This document shows, piece after piece, positions 54,599 to 63,471 of a DNA stretch of 64,000 bases (its first letter is position 1; each line of letters begins with the position of its first letter). Below the pieces are notes generated by a model. It was not told where the DNA came from. It did not search any database and saw only the letters and a list, made by a program, of their open reading frames with translations. Both the position numbers and the translations under genes were made by a program. Source of the stretch: Alteromonadaceae bacterium (GTDB taxonomy: Bacteria; Pseudomonadota; Gammaproteobacteria; Enterobacterales; Alteromonadaceae); assembly GCA_016765535.1 (NCBI GenBank), contig JAESPQ010000056.1, positions 263 through 64,262 of the forward strand, in the 5' to 3' direction.

Positions 54599-54965
54599 AG
54601 AAAATAGTTATCGGTTAATCGCTACTCCTGTTTTTAAATTATCACTACAACGCCTCAGTCATTTTTTAACCAGAAAATTTAATGGTCAATTAGCACAAAA
54701 AAACAAACAACAGCTTAAGCAAAAGTTAATGTTATTGACTAAACAGCCGTATATTGCACCCATTAGTGAACGTCTGCTAGAGTTAGGTATTTGTGACTAT
54801 CGACAATGGCTGGTAGATGAGCATAATATTGTTTTTTATCGAATTGATGAACAAGAAAACTATCAACAAACAAATAAGCAACAAACAAAAATCATTTTGT
54901 TATTAGTGATGGATAGTCGCCAAGGTATGCAAAAATTGCTTTATGATTTACTACTGATCTCTTAA
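54591..54965 (+). CDS. RelE/ParE-type toxin
   Basis: The 124-residue basic protein (ATG at 54591, inside the antitoxin end) shows the RelE/ParE pattern: LQRLSHFLTRKF near the start and CDYRQWLVDEHNIVFYRID followed by a hydrophobic strand and DSRQ. Frame extensions two codons upstream use TTG or CTG and are not needed. Target (ribosome or gyrase) cannot be told from the sequence. Confidence 0.75.
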   Translation: MNKENSYRLIATPVFKLSLQRLSHFLTRKFNGQLAQKNKQQLKQKLMLLTKQPYIAPISERLLELGICDYRQWLVDEHNIVFYRIDEQENYQQTNKQQTKIILLLVMDSRQGMQKLLYDLLLIS

Positions 54966-55001
54966 TATATAGCACTTTGGATTTATAATGCTTTTAATTC
55001 C

Positions 55002-56405
55002 CTATAACTGATATTTATCTAACAACTTTTCTGCCATTACTCTGTTTAATTGCTCAACATCATTAATATTGTCACACAATTCATTCAGCATTTCTTTATG
55101 GATTTCACCTAGTTTTAAGGCTTCACAATAAGGTCGATGTTCAAACATTACCATGGCATATCTAGGGCTAAAACGTTTAGGAAACCATTGCTGAATTTTA
55201 AAGGCACATTGTTTTTTCAGTAAAAAATCTGCTTGTAATACACTACTACGCATCTCAATATAATTTTCAATAGCCATATCGGCAATGGCGTCGCTGTTAA
55301 TTTTACGTTGTTGTTCTATGGTTTGAAAAAATTGTTGCCAGTCAAAGTCTGAGCTTAAATCGTTAGCATTGGGTAATAATTGGTTAATTAAATCACAATC
55401 TTCAAAACCACAATTCATTCCTTGACCATGAAAAGGCACTACCGCATGAGCAGCATCGCCTAAAATTAGCGCTTTGTTGCTAAATGACCAAGGGGCGCAT
55501 TTTATTGTTGCTAAACGGCCAATAGGGTTGGTAAAAAAATCGTCTTCTAGGTTATTGATAAAAGGCTTTAGTTCGCTAAAATTATCATCAAAGAATATAT
55601 TAAGCTGCTCGTTGTTCAGTAATTCGCTAAAACTGATGTTATCTTTTTGAGCGTTTGATTTTAAACCCTTAGCAGGTAAAAATAATGTCACCGTAAAGCT
55701 ACCATCAAGGTTCGGTAGGGCAATGATCATAAAATTACCACGCGGCCAAATATGAAGCGCGTTTTTATCAAGTTTATGTTGCCCTTTGGTATTGGCTTTT
55801 ATCACCAATTCTTTATAGCTATGGTCGAGTAACTGTTCATCATTTTGATAATTAGTATGGCTTTTATTCTGCTTAAGTATCGCTTTTCTAACTAGTGAAT
55901 TAGCGCCATCGGTGCCCATTAATTGCTGAAAATGATGAATGACGTTTTTATTATTAACATTTAAGCTAAGCTGGTTTTTAGCTAAATCAACTTCGGTTAG
56001 TCTATGTTCAAAATAAAAATTAACCTTGCCTGTTAACTCAGCTTGAGTCATTAAATAGCCGTTAAGTTCACCGCGCGAAATAGAATAAATAACTTCATGA
56101 GCACCTTGGCCATAAGCTTGAAAATTATCTGCTTGTCCATCAACATGTATTAGTCGGCAACGCATAGCAATAAGCATTTTTTCAATGTCATTCATTAAGC
56201 CTAATTCTTGCAGGGGTTTTATGCCACGATTTGCCAGCGCTAAGTTAATAGACTTACCCGCGCTAATATCGACTTTACGTAAATCAGGGCGTGATTCAAA
56301 CACGTCAATCTGATAACCTTTTCTTGCTAATACTAGTGCCAATAACGAACCGACTAAGCCGCCACCTGCAAGGGTGATAGTTTTTTGTGTATGATTGTTA
56401 TTCAT
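55002..56405 (-). CDS. kmo: Kynurenine 3-monooxygenase Kmo
   Basis: This FAD- and NADPH-dependent enzyme hydroxylates kynurenine. The N-terminal FAD motif is GGGLVGSLLALVLARKG; GDAAHAVVPFHGQGMNCGFED is the second flavin motif. The start is the ATG at 56405, overlapping the kynU stop (ATGA) and ten bases from AAAGG. A GTG three codons upstream is less likely. The length is 467 residues. Last gene of the kynurenine operon. Confidence 0.95.
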   Translation of the reverse strand: MNNNHTQKTITLAGGGLVGSLLALVLARKGYQIDVFESRPDLRKVDISAGKSINLALANRGIKPLQELGLMNDIEKMLIAMRCRLIHVDGQADNFQAYGQGAHEVIYSISRGELNGYLMTQAELTGKVNFYFEHRLTEVDLAKNQLSLNVNNKNVIHHFQQLMGTDGANSLVRKAILKQNKSHTNYQNDEQLLDHSYKELVIKANTKGQHKLDKNALHIWPRGNFMIIALPNLDGSFTVTLFLPAKGLKSNAQKDNISFSELLNNEQLNIFFDDNFSELKPFINNLEDDFFTNPIGRLATIKCAPWSFSNKALILGDAAHAVVPFHGQGMNCGFEDCDLINQLLPNANDLSSDFDWQQFFQTIEQQRKINSDAIADMAIENYIEMRSSVLQADFLLKKQCAFKIQQWFPKRFSPRYAMVMFEHRPYCEALKLGEIHKEMLNELCDNINDVEQLNRVMAEKLLDKYQL

Positions 56406-57691
56406 ACTAAACACGCCTTTAAAATACGTATAAAATGATAAATATCACTAAAAGAATTATATAAAGGTACAGGGGCAATACGAATAACGTTAGGTTCGCG
56501 CCAATCTGTCGTGACGCCTTTGGCTTCAATACGATTAAATAGCGTTTTACCGTTAATACCAAGATCATTAATGACTTGTTTGTTGATCACTAACGATAAT
56601 TGGCAGCCTCGTTGGTGTTCAGCAAGCGGTGTTATTACAGTAATTTTGCCATTAAGTTCTAGATTAAGTAAATCTAACAAGTATTGCGTTAATTTTAATG
56701 ATTTTTTACGTAACGTTTTAATACCCCCTGCCATTTTGATAGTGTCAAAAGAACCACGAATAGCCGCTAAGGATAAAACGGGCGGATTAGACAATTGCCA
56801 GCCCTCTGCTGTTGCTATTGGCTGAAAATTATTGACCATGTTAAAACGTGTGGTTTTATCATGTCCCCACCAACCAGCGAAACGATTAAGTTCTGTATTT
56901 TGTGCATGTTGTTGGTGTACAAAACAGCCAGCGACCGAGCCAGCCCCCGCATTTAAGTATTTATACGAGCACCAACAAGCAAAGTCTACTTGCCAGTCAT
57001 GTAAAGACAACTCAATATTACCTACCGCATGAGCAAGATCAAAACCGACATTAATGCCTTTGGCATGCGCTTTTTCGGTAATGGTTTTCATGTCTAGCAC
57101 TTGCCCTGTGTAATACTGCACACCCGGTAGTAATAGCAGCGCAATTTCATCACCATGTTGTTCAATTAATTGGTATAAATCATCATGATTTAATAGTTCT
57201 TCATCTTGACGTGGTTGCCATAGTAGTAAGTTTTTTTGCTCGTTTAAATCATGATGTTTTAGTTGCGATTCAACCGCATAATGATCAGAGGGAAAAGCGT
57301 GATCTTCAATTAATATTTTTGTACGTTTGCCTTGCGGTTGATAAAAACTTACCATCATAAAATGTAAGTTAGCGGTGAGTGAATTCATCATCACTACTTC
57401 ATTATTATTGCCACCGACTAACTGTGCCGCTTGTTCAGTTAAAAATTCATGATAAGGCATCCACGGATGATCTCCCTCAAAATGACCCTTTACTCCTCGT
57501 TGTTGCCATGAATCTAAAAACTCTAGTACATATTCACGGGCAAGTTTAGGCTGCAAGCCTAACGAGTTGCCTGTGAAGTAATATTCTTCTTCACTATTAT
57601 CTTGTTTTGGGATGCAAAACTGCGCACGCATGGTGGCGAGCGGATCTTGTTTATCGAGCTGTTGAGCGTAATTTAAAGAGTATTTATTCAT
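56402..57691 (-). CDS. kynU: Kynureninase KynU
   Basis: This 429-residue PLP enzyme cleaves 3-hydroxykynurenine to 3-hydroxyanthranilate and alanine. The PLP Lys is K244 in CSYKYLNAGAGS. NSLGLQP, VGFDLAHAVGNIEL and FAGWWGHD are typical. It is coupled to kmo by ATGA. Confidence 0.96.
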   Translation of the reverse strand: MNKYSLNYAQQLDKQDPLATMRAQFCIPKQDNSEEEYYFTGNSLGLQPKLAREYVLEFLDSWQQRGVKGHFEGDHPWMPYHEFLTEQAAQLVGGNNNEVVMMNSLTANLHFMMVSFYQPQGKRTKILIEDHAFPSDHYAVESQLKHHDLNEQKNLLLWQPRQDEELLNHDDLYQLIEQHGDEIALLLLPGVQYYTGQVLDMKTITEKAHAKGINVGFDLAHAVGNIELSLHDWQVDFACWCSYKYLNAGAGSVAGCFVHQQHAQNTELNRFAGWWGHDKTTRFNMVNNFQPIATAEGWQLSNPPVLSLAAIRGSFDTIKMAGGIKTLRKKSLKLTQYLLDLLNLELNGKITVITPLAEHQRGCQLSLVINKQVINDLGINGKTLFNRIEAKGVTTDWREPNVIRIAPVPLYNSFSDIYHFIRILKACLV

Positions 57692-57718
57692 TGTTATTCT
57701 TCTTATGTTTAAATTATT

Positions 57719-58561
57719 CTATTTAATTTTTATATTCTTCGCGCTATAGAGTACGGGACGGCTTGGCGCGGCATCATTAACAAAAGCAGGTATTTGTAAA
57801 TTTAAAAAATAAAAGCCGTCACTGAGTTGATTATCTACATAAATCATTTCGGTGATGGTTTTATTAATTAAGCTGTTTGGACTGGGTTGGTGCGTGCTTT
57901 CGATAACTTGCCAAAAAAGGTGATGGCAGGTCATTAAACCATCATCATGTAAGCGATCAATCGAAGGTAGATCAACCAGTAAATGTTCAACACCTAGTTC
58001 ATTTAAGTATAAAATTGCTTCGCGACTAAAAAAAGCGGGTTGATTATCTTGGTTATAATGTCGGCTTTGTTTATCAAGCTCGTTGGGTAAAGTACGAATG
58101 ATCACCGCTTGGCATTGTTCTTGTTCATAGTGGTTCAATACTTGTTCAAGCGCGCTGCGGGTGATAATGCAATCGGTTATGCTCAAATCTGGGCTGTAAC
58201 TATTATTTGTTTGGTTAGCAAGTTCAGGTGTAATAGTAATTAATACCGCTGGCATTAATGTGGGTAAATCTATCTCACTGATCATCTTGCTTAACGGCGC
58301 ACTAAAATTACAAATATGAGCTATGGTTTCAGTGTGGGTGCCATTACAATGTGGATTTAAACTCAGTTCATTCACATTACAACTGCCACCTTGTTGGGTA
58401 TCGCCAATAAAACTACCAACTTGCATGGTTTTTGCCATCGCTATATCGGCAGAAAAATGATTGGGCTGTTGATGGTTAAACGCTAATGGAATAGCCAAAG
58501 ACCAACTAAAATCAGTATTTACTTGGTAATGGTTATTTAAAAGTTCAATAGTGATCTTCAT
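57719..58561 (-). CDS. kynB: Cyclase-family protein, probable kynurenine formamidase
   Basis: This 280-residue protein of the metal-dependent cyclase/KynB family has the HCNGTHTETIAHI motif (HxxGTHxExxxH), a variation on HxGTHxDxPxH. The position in the operon predicts hydrolysis of N-formylkynurenine to kynurenine. It is longer than the usual KynB of about 210 residues because of extra loops, so the substrate is inferred. Confidence 0.82.
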   Translation of the reverse strand: MKITIELLNNHYQVNTDFSWSLAIPLAFNHQQPNHFSADIAMAKTMQVGSFIGDTQQGGSCNVNELSLNPHCNGTHTETIAHICNFSAPLSKMISEIDLPTLMPAVLITITPELANQTNNSYSPDLSITDCIITRSALEQVLNHYEQEQCQAVIIRTLPNELDKQSRHYNQDNQPAFFSREAILYLNELGVEHLLVDLPSIDRLHDDGLMTCHHLFWQVIESTHQPSPNSLINKTITEMIYVDNQLSDGFYFLNLQIPAFVNDAAPSRPVLYSAKNIKIK

Positions 58562-58570
58562 TTATTCGCC

Positions 58571-59101
58571 TTAATTTTTTACCGCTGTATAGCCACATTG
58601 TTTACAGCAACAATGTGGTGGCGTTTCAAAGAAATTTTTAAAAATAACGGGTAAGTCGGTTTCAATATTGGCTAATAAAAAATGCTCATGATAAAGCTCA
58701 GTGTGACATTTTTCACAAAACCAAAATAAAGCATCCTTTTGATTTTTTGAACGTTTTTGCTCAACCACTAAACCGACACTATTAGCAAAACGTTGGGGTG
58801 AATGTAGCATTTTGGGAGGTAACAAAAAAATTTCTCCCGCTTTAATCGAAATATCATTAAAAATGTTTTTGTTATCAACTTTATCAATAACTTTTAGCAC
58901 CATCTCGCCTTCTAATTGATAAAAAAGCTCTGGGGTTTCGTTATAGTGATAATCGCTGCGATTATTGGGGCCGCCAACGACCATAACAATAAAGTCGTCT
59001 TGGGTGAAAATTTGTTTATTACACACAGGAGGTCTGAGTAAATGACGATGTTCATCTATCCAAGCATGTAAATTAAATGGCTGTGTAAAAGAAAAACTCA
59101 T
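58571..59101 (-). CDS. nbaC: 3-Hydroxyanthranilate 3,4-dioxygenase
   Basis: This 176-residue cupin opens the 3-hydroxyanthranilate ring. Iron ligands H52, E58 and H100 and the substrate-binding R48 and R104 fit the known bacterial enzymes. A C-terminal rubredoxin-like site with CEKC and CKQC is also present. It lies nine bases before kynB. Confidence 0.95.
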   Translation of the reverse strand: MSFSFTQPFNLHAWIDEHRHLLRPPVCNKQIFTQDDFIVMVVGGPNNRSDYHYNETPELFYQLEGEMVLKVIDKVDNKNIFNDISIKAGEIFLLPPKMLHSPQRFANSVGLVVEQKRSKNQKDALFWFCEKCHTELYHEHFLLANIETDLPVIFKNFFETPPHCCCKQCGYTAVKN

Positions 59102-59111
59102 TTTATGCTCC

Positions 59112-59603
59112 TTATTTTTTATCGGCTGAAGGCTCTTTATTAGCTAAAGGCTTTTTATTAATATTAGGTAGAGCGGCGATACATTTAAGTTCAATAGCTA
59201 TCGGCGTAGGTAATTTATTTATTTCAACGGTGGTACGACAGGGTTGATTGTCATGAAAATATTCAGCATATAAGCGATTATAAGTAGCAAAATCATCCTT
59301 GATATTGGTTAAGAATACCGTGACATCAACAATATCAAGCCAACTTGCACCTGAGGCTTCAACAATAGTGCGAACATTGGCAAATACGCTACGACATTGC
59401 GCTTCTATATCGTAACTAATAATATTTCCGTTATTGTCTAGCTCAACCCCTGGTATTTTGTCAGTATCCGCTTGTCGTGGGCCAACACCGGATAAAAATA
59501 GTAAGTTGCCCACTTTTTTTGCATGTGGATATAAGCCGACGGGTTTTGGTGCTTTTTCGCTATTAATTGTGCTATTGATAATACGGTTAATTGTTTTAGT
59601 CAT
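59112..59603 (-). CDS. RidA-family deaminase, probable 2-aminomuconate deaminase
   Basis: This 163-residue RidA-fold protein has the HDNQPCRTTVEINKLPTPIAIE motif including the active-site Arg. In this operon it probably removes ammonia from 2-aminomuconate. It is ten bases before the dioxygenase. Its Lys/Ala-rich tail is unusual. RidA's general enamine-deaminating role is an alternative. Confidence 0.85.
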   Translation of the reverse strand: MTKTINRIINSTINSEKAPKPVGLYPHAKKVGNLLFLSGVGPRQADTDKIPGVELDNNGNIISYDIEAQCRSVFANVRTIVEASGASWLDIVDVTVFLTNIKDDFATYNRLYAEYFHDNQPCRTTVEINKLPTPIAIELKCIAALPNINKKPLANKEPSADKK

Positions 59604-59636
59604 TTTATGCTCTGCTAATAGGGTATACTCAATTGA

Positions 59637-61079
59637 TTAATATTTAATACACACATTTTTTGTTTCAGTAAAAAAGCGCATGGCTTCATTGCCCCCTTCG
59701 CGACCTAGTCCTGAATGTTTCATACCGCCAAAAGGGGTGCGTAAATCGCGTAATAACCAACAATTTATCCAGACTATGCCAGTGTGTAATTGCTCGGCAA
59801 AATGGTGCGCGCGTGTTAAATTATTTGTCCATACGGTAGCCGCTAAACCGTATTGACTGTCATTAGCGAGTGTTAATGCTTGTTTGTCATTGTCAAAGGG
59901 CTGTAAGGTGATCATGGGGCCAAAAATTTCTTCTTGATTACAAAGCGCATCATTGGCTAAATTTTCGATAAGGGTTGGCTGTAAAAAATAACCTTGCGTA
60001 CAACGCCCTGTTAATTGCACTTGCTCACCACCGCATAAAATAGTGCCGCCAGCTTGCTTGGCCTGCTCAATTGAGTGTTTTATTTTGTTTAAGTGATCTA
60101 ATGAGACTATTGCCCCCATTTTGCTGTTTTCCAATAAGGGATCTTGCGGTATTAACGCTTTTGCTTTTTCAACTAAAGCGGCTTTAAACTTATCGTAAAC
60201 TGAGTGTTCAATATAAAGCCGTGATGAACATAAACAAATTTGTCCTTGGTTAGCAAAGCTAGCGCGAAACACTTCATTAAGGGTGCTATCAAAATCACAA
60301 TCAGCAAAAATAAGAGCAGGGTTCTTACCGCCTAATTCTAATGACAATTTTTTAAATTGACTGGCGACTTGGCTGGCAATAGCAGCACCTGTTTTTGTGC
60401 CACCAGTAAAAGATATAGCTTTTACTTTAGGGTGAGCACAAATAACGCTACCAATGTTTTTTCCCGTACCGTGCAAAATATTCAGTACGCCTTTGGGTAA
60501 GCCAGCTTGTTGACAAATTTCACCCAATAAATACGCTGTTTTTGGCGTTACTTCTGATGGTTTTGCAATGACACAATTACCTGCGGCAAGAGCAGGGGCG
60601 ATTTTCCACGTAAATAAATATAGTGGTAAATTCCACGGTGAAATACAGCCAACAATGCCTATGGGTTGGCGCAACGTGTAATTAATCGCTGAATTTGTCA
60701 TCGCATGCGCTTCACTGGCAAATTGTGAACAAGCATGAGCGAAAAATTTAAAGTTACTAGCCGCGCGGGGAATATCAATAGACTTTGCTAAACTTATTGG
60801 TTTGCCATTATCAATGGCTTCGGCTAATGCTAACTTATCTAGATTATCTTCAATGCCTTGCGCTATCTTTACTAATATATCAGCGCGTTGTTCAAGTGCT
60901 AATTCTCTCCATGCGGGTAATGCCATTTCTGCTGCGGTAATAGCAAGTTCAAGATCATCAGCATCGCTGTTAGGGATTTGTCCGTAAACTAAGCCCGTGG
61001 CAGGCTCCATGTTATCGATATAGCGTTGATTAACTGGTGGACAGTATTTTCCATTAATAAAGTTAGCTAAAGTTTCCAT
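59637..61079 (-). CDS. Aldehyde dehydrogenase, probable 2-aminomuconic semialdehyde dehydrogenase
   Basis: This 480-residue NAD-dependent dehydrogenase has SLELGGKNPALIF (catalytic Glu) and FANQGQICLCSSRLYI (catalytic Cys). NCWLLRDLRTPFGGMKHSGLGREGG closes it, in the AMSDH/2-hydroxymuconic semialdehyde class. Operon context supports 2-aminomuconate semialdehyde oxidation. Confidence 0.9.
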   Translation of the reverse strand: METLANFINGKYCPPVNQRYIDNMEPATGLVYGQIPNSDADDLELAITAAEMALPAWRELALEQRADILVKIAQGIEDNLDKLALAEAIDNGKPISLAKSIDIPRAASNFKFFAHACSQFASEAHAMTNSAINYTLRQPIGIVGCISPWNLPLYLFTWKIAPALAAGNCVIAKPSEVTPKTAYLLGEICQQAGLPKGVLNILHGTGKNIGSVICAHPKVKAISFTGGTKTGAAIASQVASQFKKLSLELGGKNPALIFADCDFDSTLNEVFRASFANQGQICLCSSRLYIEHSVYDKFKAALVEKAKALIPQDPLLENSKMGAIVSLDHLNKIKHSIEQAKQAGGTILCGGEQVQLTGRCTQGYFLQPTLIENLANDALCNQEEIFGPMITLQPFDNDKQALTLANDSQYGLAATVWTNNLTRAHHFAEQLHTGIVWINCWLLRDLRTPFGGMKHSGLGREGGNEAMRFFTETKNVCIKY

Positions 61080-61115
61080 TTATTGATCCTCATTAATTGC
61101 TCCTAACTATTGTAG

Positions 61116-61142
61116 GTCGTCACGAGCGAAGCGAGGCACGAC
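61116..61142. repeat. Small intergenic palindrome-like repeat
   Basis: GTCGT and ACGAC flank a GAGCGAAGCGAG core in the 82-base gap between ALDH and SDR genes. It is GC-rich compared with its surroundings and looks like a dispersed REP-type element. Confidence 0.5.
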
Positions 61143-61161
61143 AATGTTTTCAATGCGTGTG

Positions 61162-61950
61162 TTATAAACACGATGTTCTGCCACCGTCAACAGGGAGATT
61201 AATTCCCGTAATATAGCTTGCGGCTGGTGATGCTAAAAAAGCAGCGGCGGCAGCAAACTCTTCAGATTTTGCAAAACGGCGCATGGGAATAATACTTTTT
61301 TCATTAATGATGGCTTGCTCAAGTGAAATGTTTTGTTTTTTCGCCTTGCCCGCGATAATCGCATCAAGTCTGGCGGTTGCCGTAGCGCCCGGTAAAACAT
61401 TATTGACGGTAATGCCAAATTCACCTAATTCGTTGGCGAGGGTTTTCGCCCAACTCGCTACAGCACCGCGAATAGTATTAGACACCCCTAAACCATTTAA
61501 GGGTTGTTTAACCGAGGTCGAAATAACATTAATAATTCTGCCATAAGCTTTGTTTTTCATGTTGGGGATTAATGCTTGTACTAAGTGATGATTAGTGACC
61601 AGATGCTGATTAAAAGCGGCAACAAAGGCACTGCTATCACTATTTATGGCAAGTGCGGGAGCTGGGCCGCCAGTGTTGTTTATGAGTATTTCAAAGCTAT
61701 GTTTTGCAACAATAAAATCATTAATGACTGCTTTTACTTGCTCGGGCTGAGAAAAATCAGCAACTAACACGCTATGTTGTTGTCCTTGGCTATGATCTAG
61801 TTCAGCTTTCACCGCTTCAAGCGCCTTTTTATTACGTGAGAATAAGGTAACGTTAGCGCCTAAACTGGCAAGTTCTAACGCGCAAGCTTTACCAATACCC
61901 TGACTAGAACCACAAACTAGCGCATTTTTACCACTTAAATTAATATCCAC
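61162..61950 (-). CDS. SDR-family oxidoreductase with atypical active site
   Basis: This 262-residue Rossmann protein has the cofactor loop GSSQGIGKACALEL and NNTGGPAP. The usual catalytic Y-x3-K is replaced by S-x3-R (VSNTIRGAVASWAKTLANEL). This is a known FabG-like subgroup with an unusual catalytic site. It is first in the kynurenine operon, 82 bases before ALDH. Substrate unknown. Confidence 0.85.
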   Translation of the reverse strand: MDINLSGKNALVCGSSQGIGKACALELASLGANVTLFSRNKKALEAVKAELDHSQGQQHSVLVADFSQPEQVKAVINDFIVAKHSFEILINNTGGPAPALAINSDSSAFVAAFNQHLVTNHHLVQALIPNMKNKAYGRIINVISTSVKQPLNGLGVSNTIRGAVASWAKTLANELGEFGITVNNVLPGATATARLDAIIAGKAKKQNISLEQAIINEKSIIPMRRFAKSEEFAAAAAFLASPAASYITGINLPVDGGRTSCL

Positions 61951-61972
61951 AGCTGTTTATTCCTAAATGCTA

Positions 61973-61996
61973 ATACCAATTTGATTAACTTGGTAT
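61973..61996. repeat. Inverted repeat ATACCAA-N10-TTGGTAT
   Basis: A perfect 7-bp inverted repeat upstream of the SDR gene, in the divergent promoter region. Similar TACCAATTTGATTAA sequences are common in related genomes, so it may be a repeat element rather than a specific operator. Confidence 0.45.
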
Positions 61997-62155
61997 AATA
62001 TTATTATTAACTAATTTGTAGCATATTAAAAAATTTAATGTCAGCAATGATCTTTAAAATTGAATAAAAAGCATCAATAAATTTGTAGCGATTTTTTGAC
62101 AAAAACTTGATCTACATTAAAGAGTATTAACTCTAATTTTGTTATAAATTGCATT

Positions 62156-62419
62156 ATGAAGCCTGATCCAACAACGGCAATGACAGTATTGCTACAACAA
62201 ATAAACGATACATTTCCTTTTGATAAACCCGAAGCAGAGATTTGTGCGGGTAAATGCACAGGTTGTCCAAAAAAAGTTTTAGAATATGTCTCGTCTGAAG
62301 TCGATTATTATCAAGCTCAACTTGATGATAAACAAACCCCATTGCTTGGGGATATTAGTCGTTTAGCACTGATTGCTAAAAAATCACATCGAAGTTTAGC
62401 GCGCAATAAGCTCGTTTAA
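62156..62419 (+). CDS. Small conserved-looking protein with C-x3-C-x2-C motif
   Basis: This 87-residue cytosolic protein has an N-terminal helix and EICAGKCTGCPKKVLEYV, a three-Cys motif that could bind metal or an Fe-S cluster. VDYYQAQLDDKQTPLLGDISRLALIAKKSHR follows. I do not recognise the family. Divergent from the SDR gene and convergent with the LuxR-type gene; one base separates the latter stop from its own. Confidence 0.7.
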   Translation: MKPDPTTAMTVLLQQINDTFPFDKPEAEICAGKCTGCPKKVLEYVSSEVDYYQAQLDDKQTPLLGDISRLALIAKKSHRSLARNKLV

Positions 62420-62420
62420 A

Positions 62421-63377
62421 CTAAACACTAGGTTTCACCAAACTCACCAATTCACTACGGCTGTTAATACCAAGCTTTAAATAAATTCGATATAAATGAT
62501 TTGATACTGTTGACGGTGATAAAGCCAATTGTTTAGCAATTTGTTTAAAGGTATTACCTTGGCAAATTCCTGCAACGACTTGTTTTTCTCTGTCAGTTAA
62601 GTCATCAAGCTGATTTTTTAAACGTATTGAAATACGGTATAAGTCACCTAGTTTGGCAAGGTTAATATGTAAACTGCCTTCATTGTAACTGCAATCGTGG
62701 TTTTTAATCGCAAAAGGAAATTTCTGGCCTTGCTGAGTATTGGTATAACATTCAATAATATCTAAAAAGCCCGCTTCTACTGCATGATAAATACCTGCGC
62801 TATCGCAAATCGCGTATTTGTCTTGCGGGTTAGGTGTTGCGGTTGACTCTAAAAAGGTTTCTTTTAACGCTAAAAACTGTCGATGACTACTCGCTGATAA
62901 TAAATGAAATAACAATTGCTGCTGAATGGCTTTTTCGTGGCTACTAAAAGTATGCTGGCGATCATAACGATATAAGGTTAATAGGGTGAAAATACCACTG
63001 CGATCGTCAATATGAATAGAACTTAAAATGCGTTCAATGCCAAAAGGCTGAAAACATTGTTGATAAATATCTGATTGATAAAAATCATCATCATTAATAA
63101 CATCAGCCATATCAACAGGGCTACTTGGGTTTAGCATTAACTGAGCAAAAATAGGATTAATATTTAGGGTGTCTTTTAAGCGGCTAAATATTTTTTGATC
63201 AACATCGACACTGGCTTGGGTATGAAAAGCTTGTGTGGAAGTATGGCCTGTGCCCCAAATAGCGCCATCAAACGAAATCACTTGTTGTAATAAATCTAGC
63301 GACCAGCAAGGAAAATTTGCCAAGGTAACTTGTGATGATTCTCGATAAATACGGCTGATAAATTGATCTGGTGTCAT
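62421..63377 (-). CDS. LuxR-family transcriptional regulator
   Basis: This 318-residue protein has an N-terminal sensor domain of no recognised type (1-250) and a C-terminal LuxR helix-turn-helix (about 253-318: LTDREKQVVAGICQGNTFKQ, then LALSPSTVSNHLYRIYLKLG). It is divergent from the FAD-dehydrogenase gene and could regulate it and the nearby tryptophan catabolic operon. Confidence 0.88.
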   Translation of the reverse strand: MTPDQFISRIYRESSQVTLANFPCWSLDLLQQVISFDGAIWGTGHTSTQAFHTQASVDVDQKIFSRLKDTLNINPIFAQLMLNPSSPVDMADVINDDDFYQSDIYQQCFQPFGIERILSSIHIDDRSGIFTLLTLYRYDRQHTFSSHEKAIQQQLLFHLLSASSHRQFLALKETFLESTATPNPQDKYAICDSAGIYHAVEAGFLDIIECYTNTQQGQKFPFAIKNHDCSYNEGSLHINLAKLGDLYRISIRLKNQLDDLTDREKQVVAGICQGNTFKQIAKQLALSPSTVSNHLYRIYLKLGINSRSELVSLVKPSV

Positions 63378-63471
63378 ACTTTTCTGCTAAATTAGGTAAT
63401 TTTTACTATAGTTTTTTTGATGTTTCTAGCACAAGATAAATGAATAACCTTCTGCTCACAAGTGATCATGT

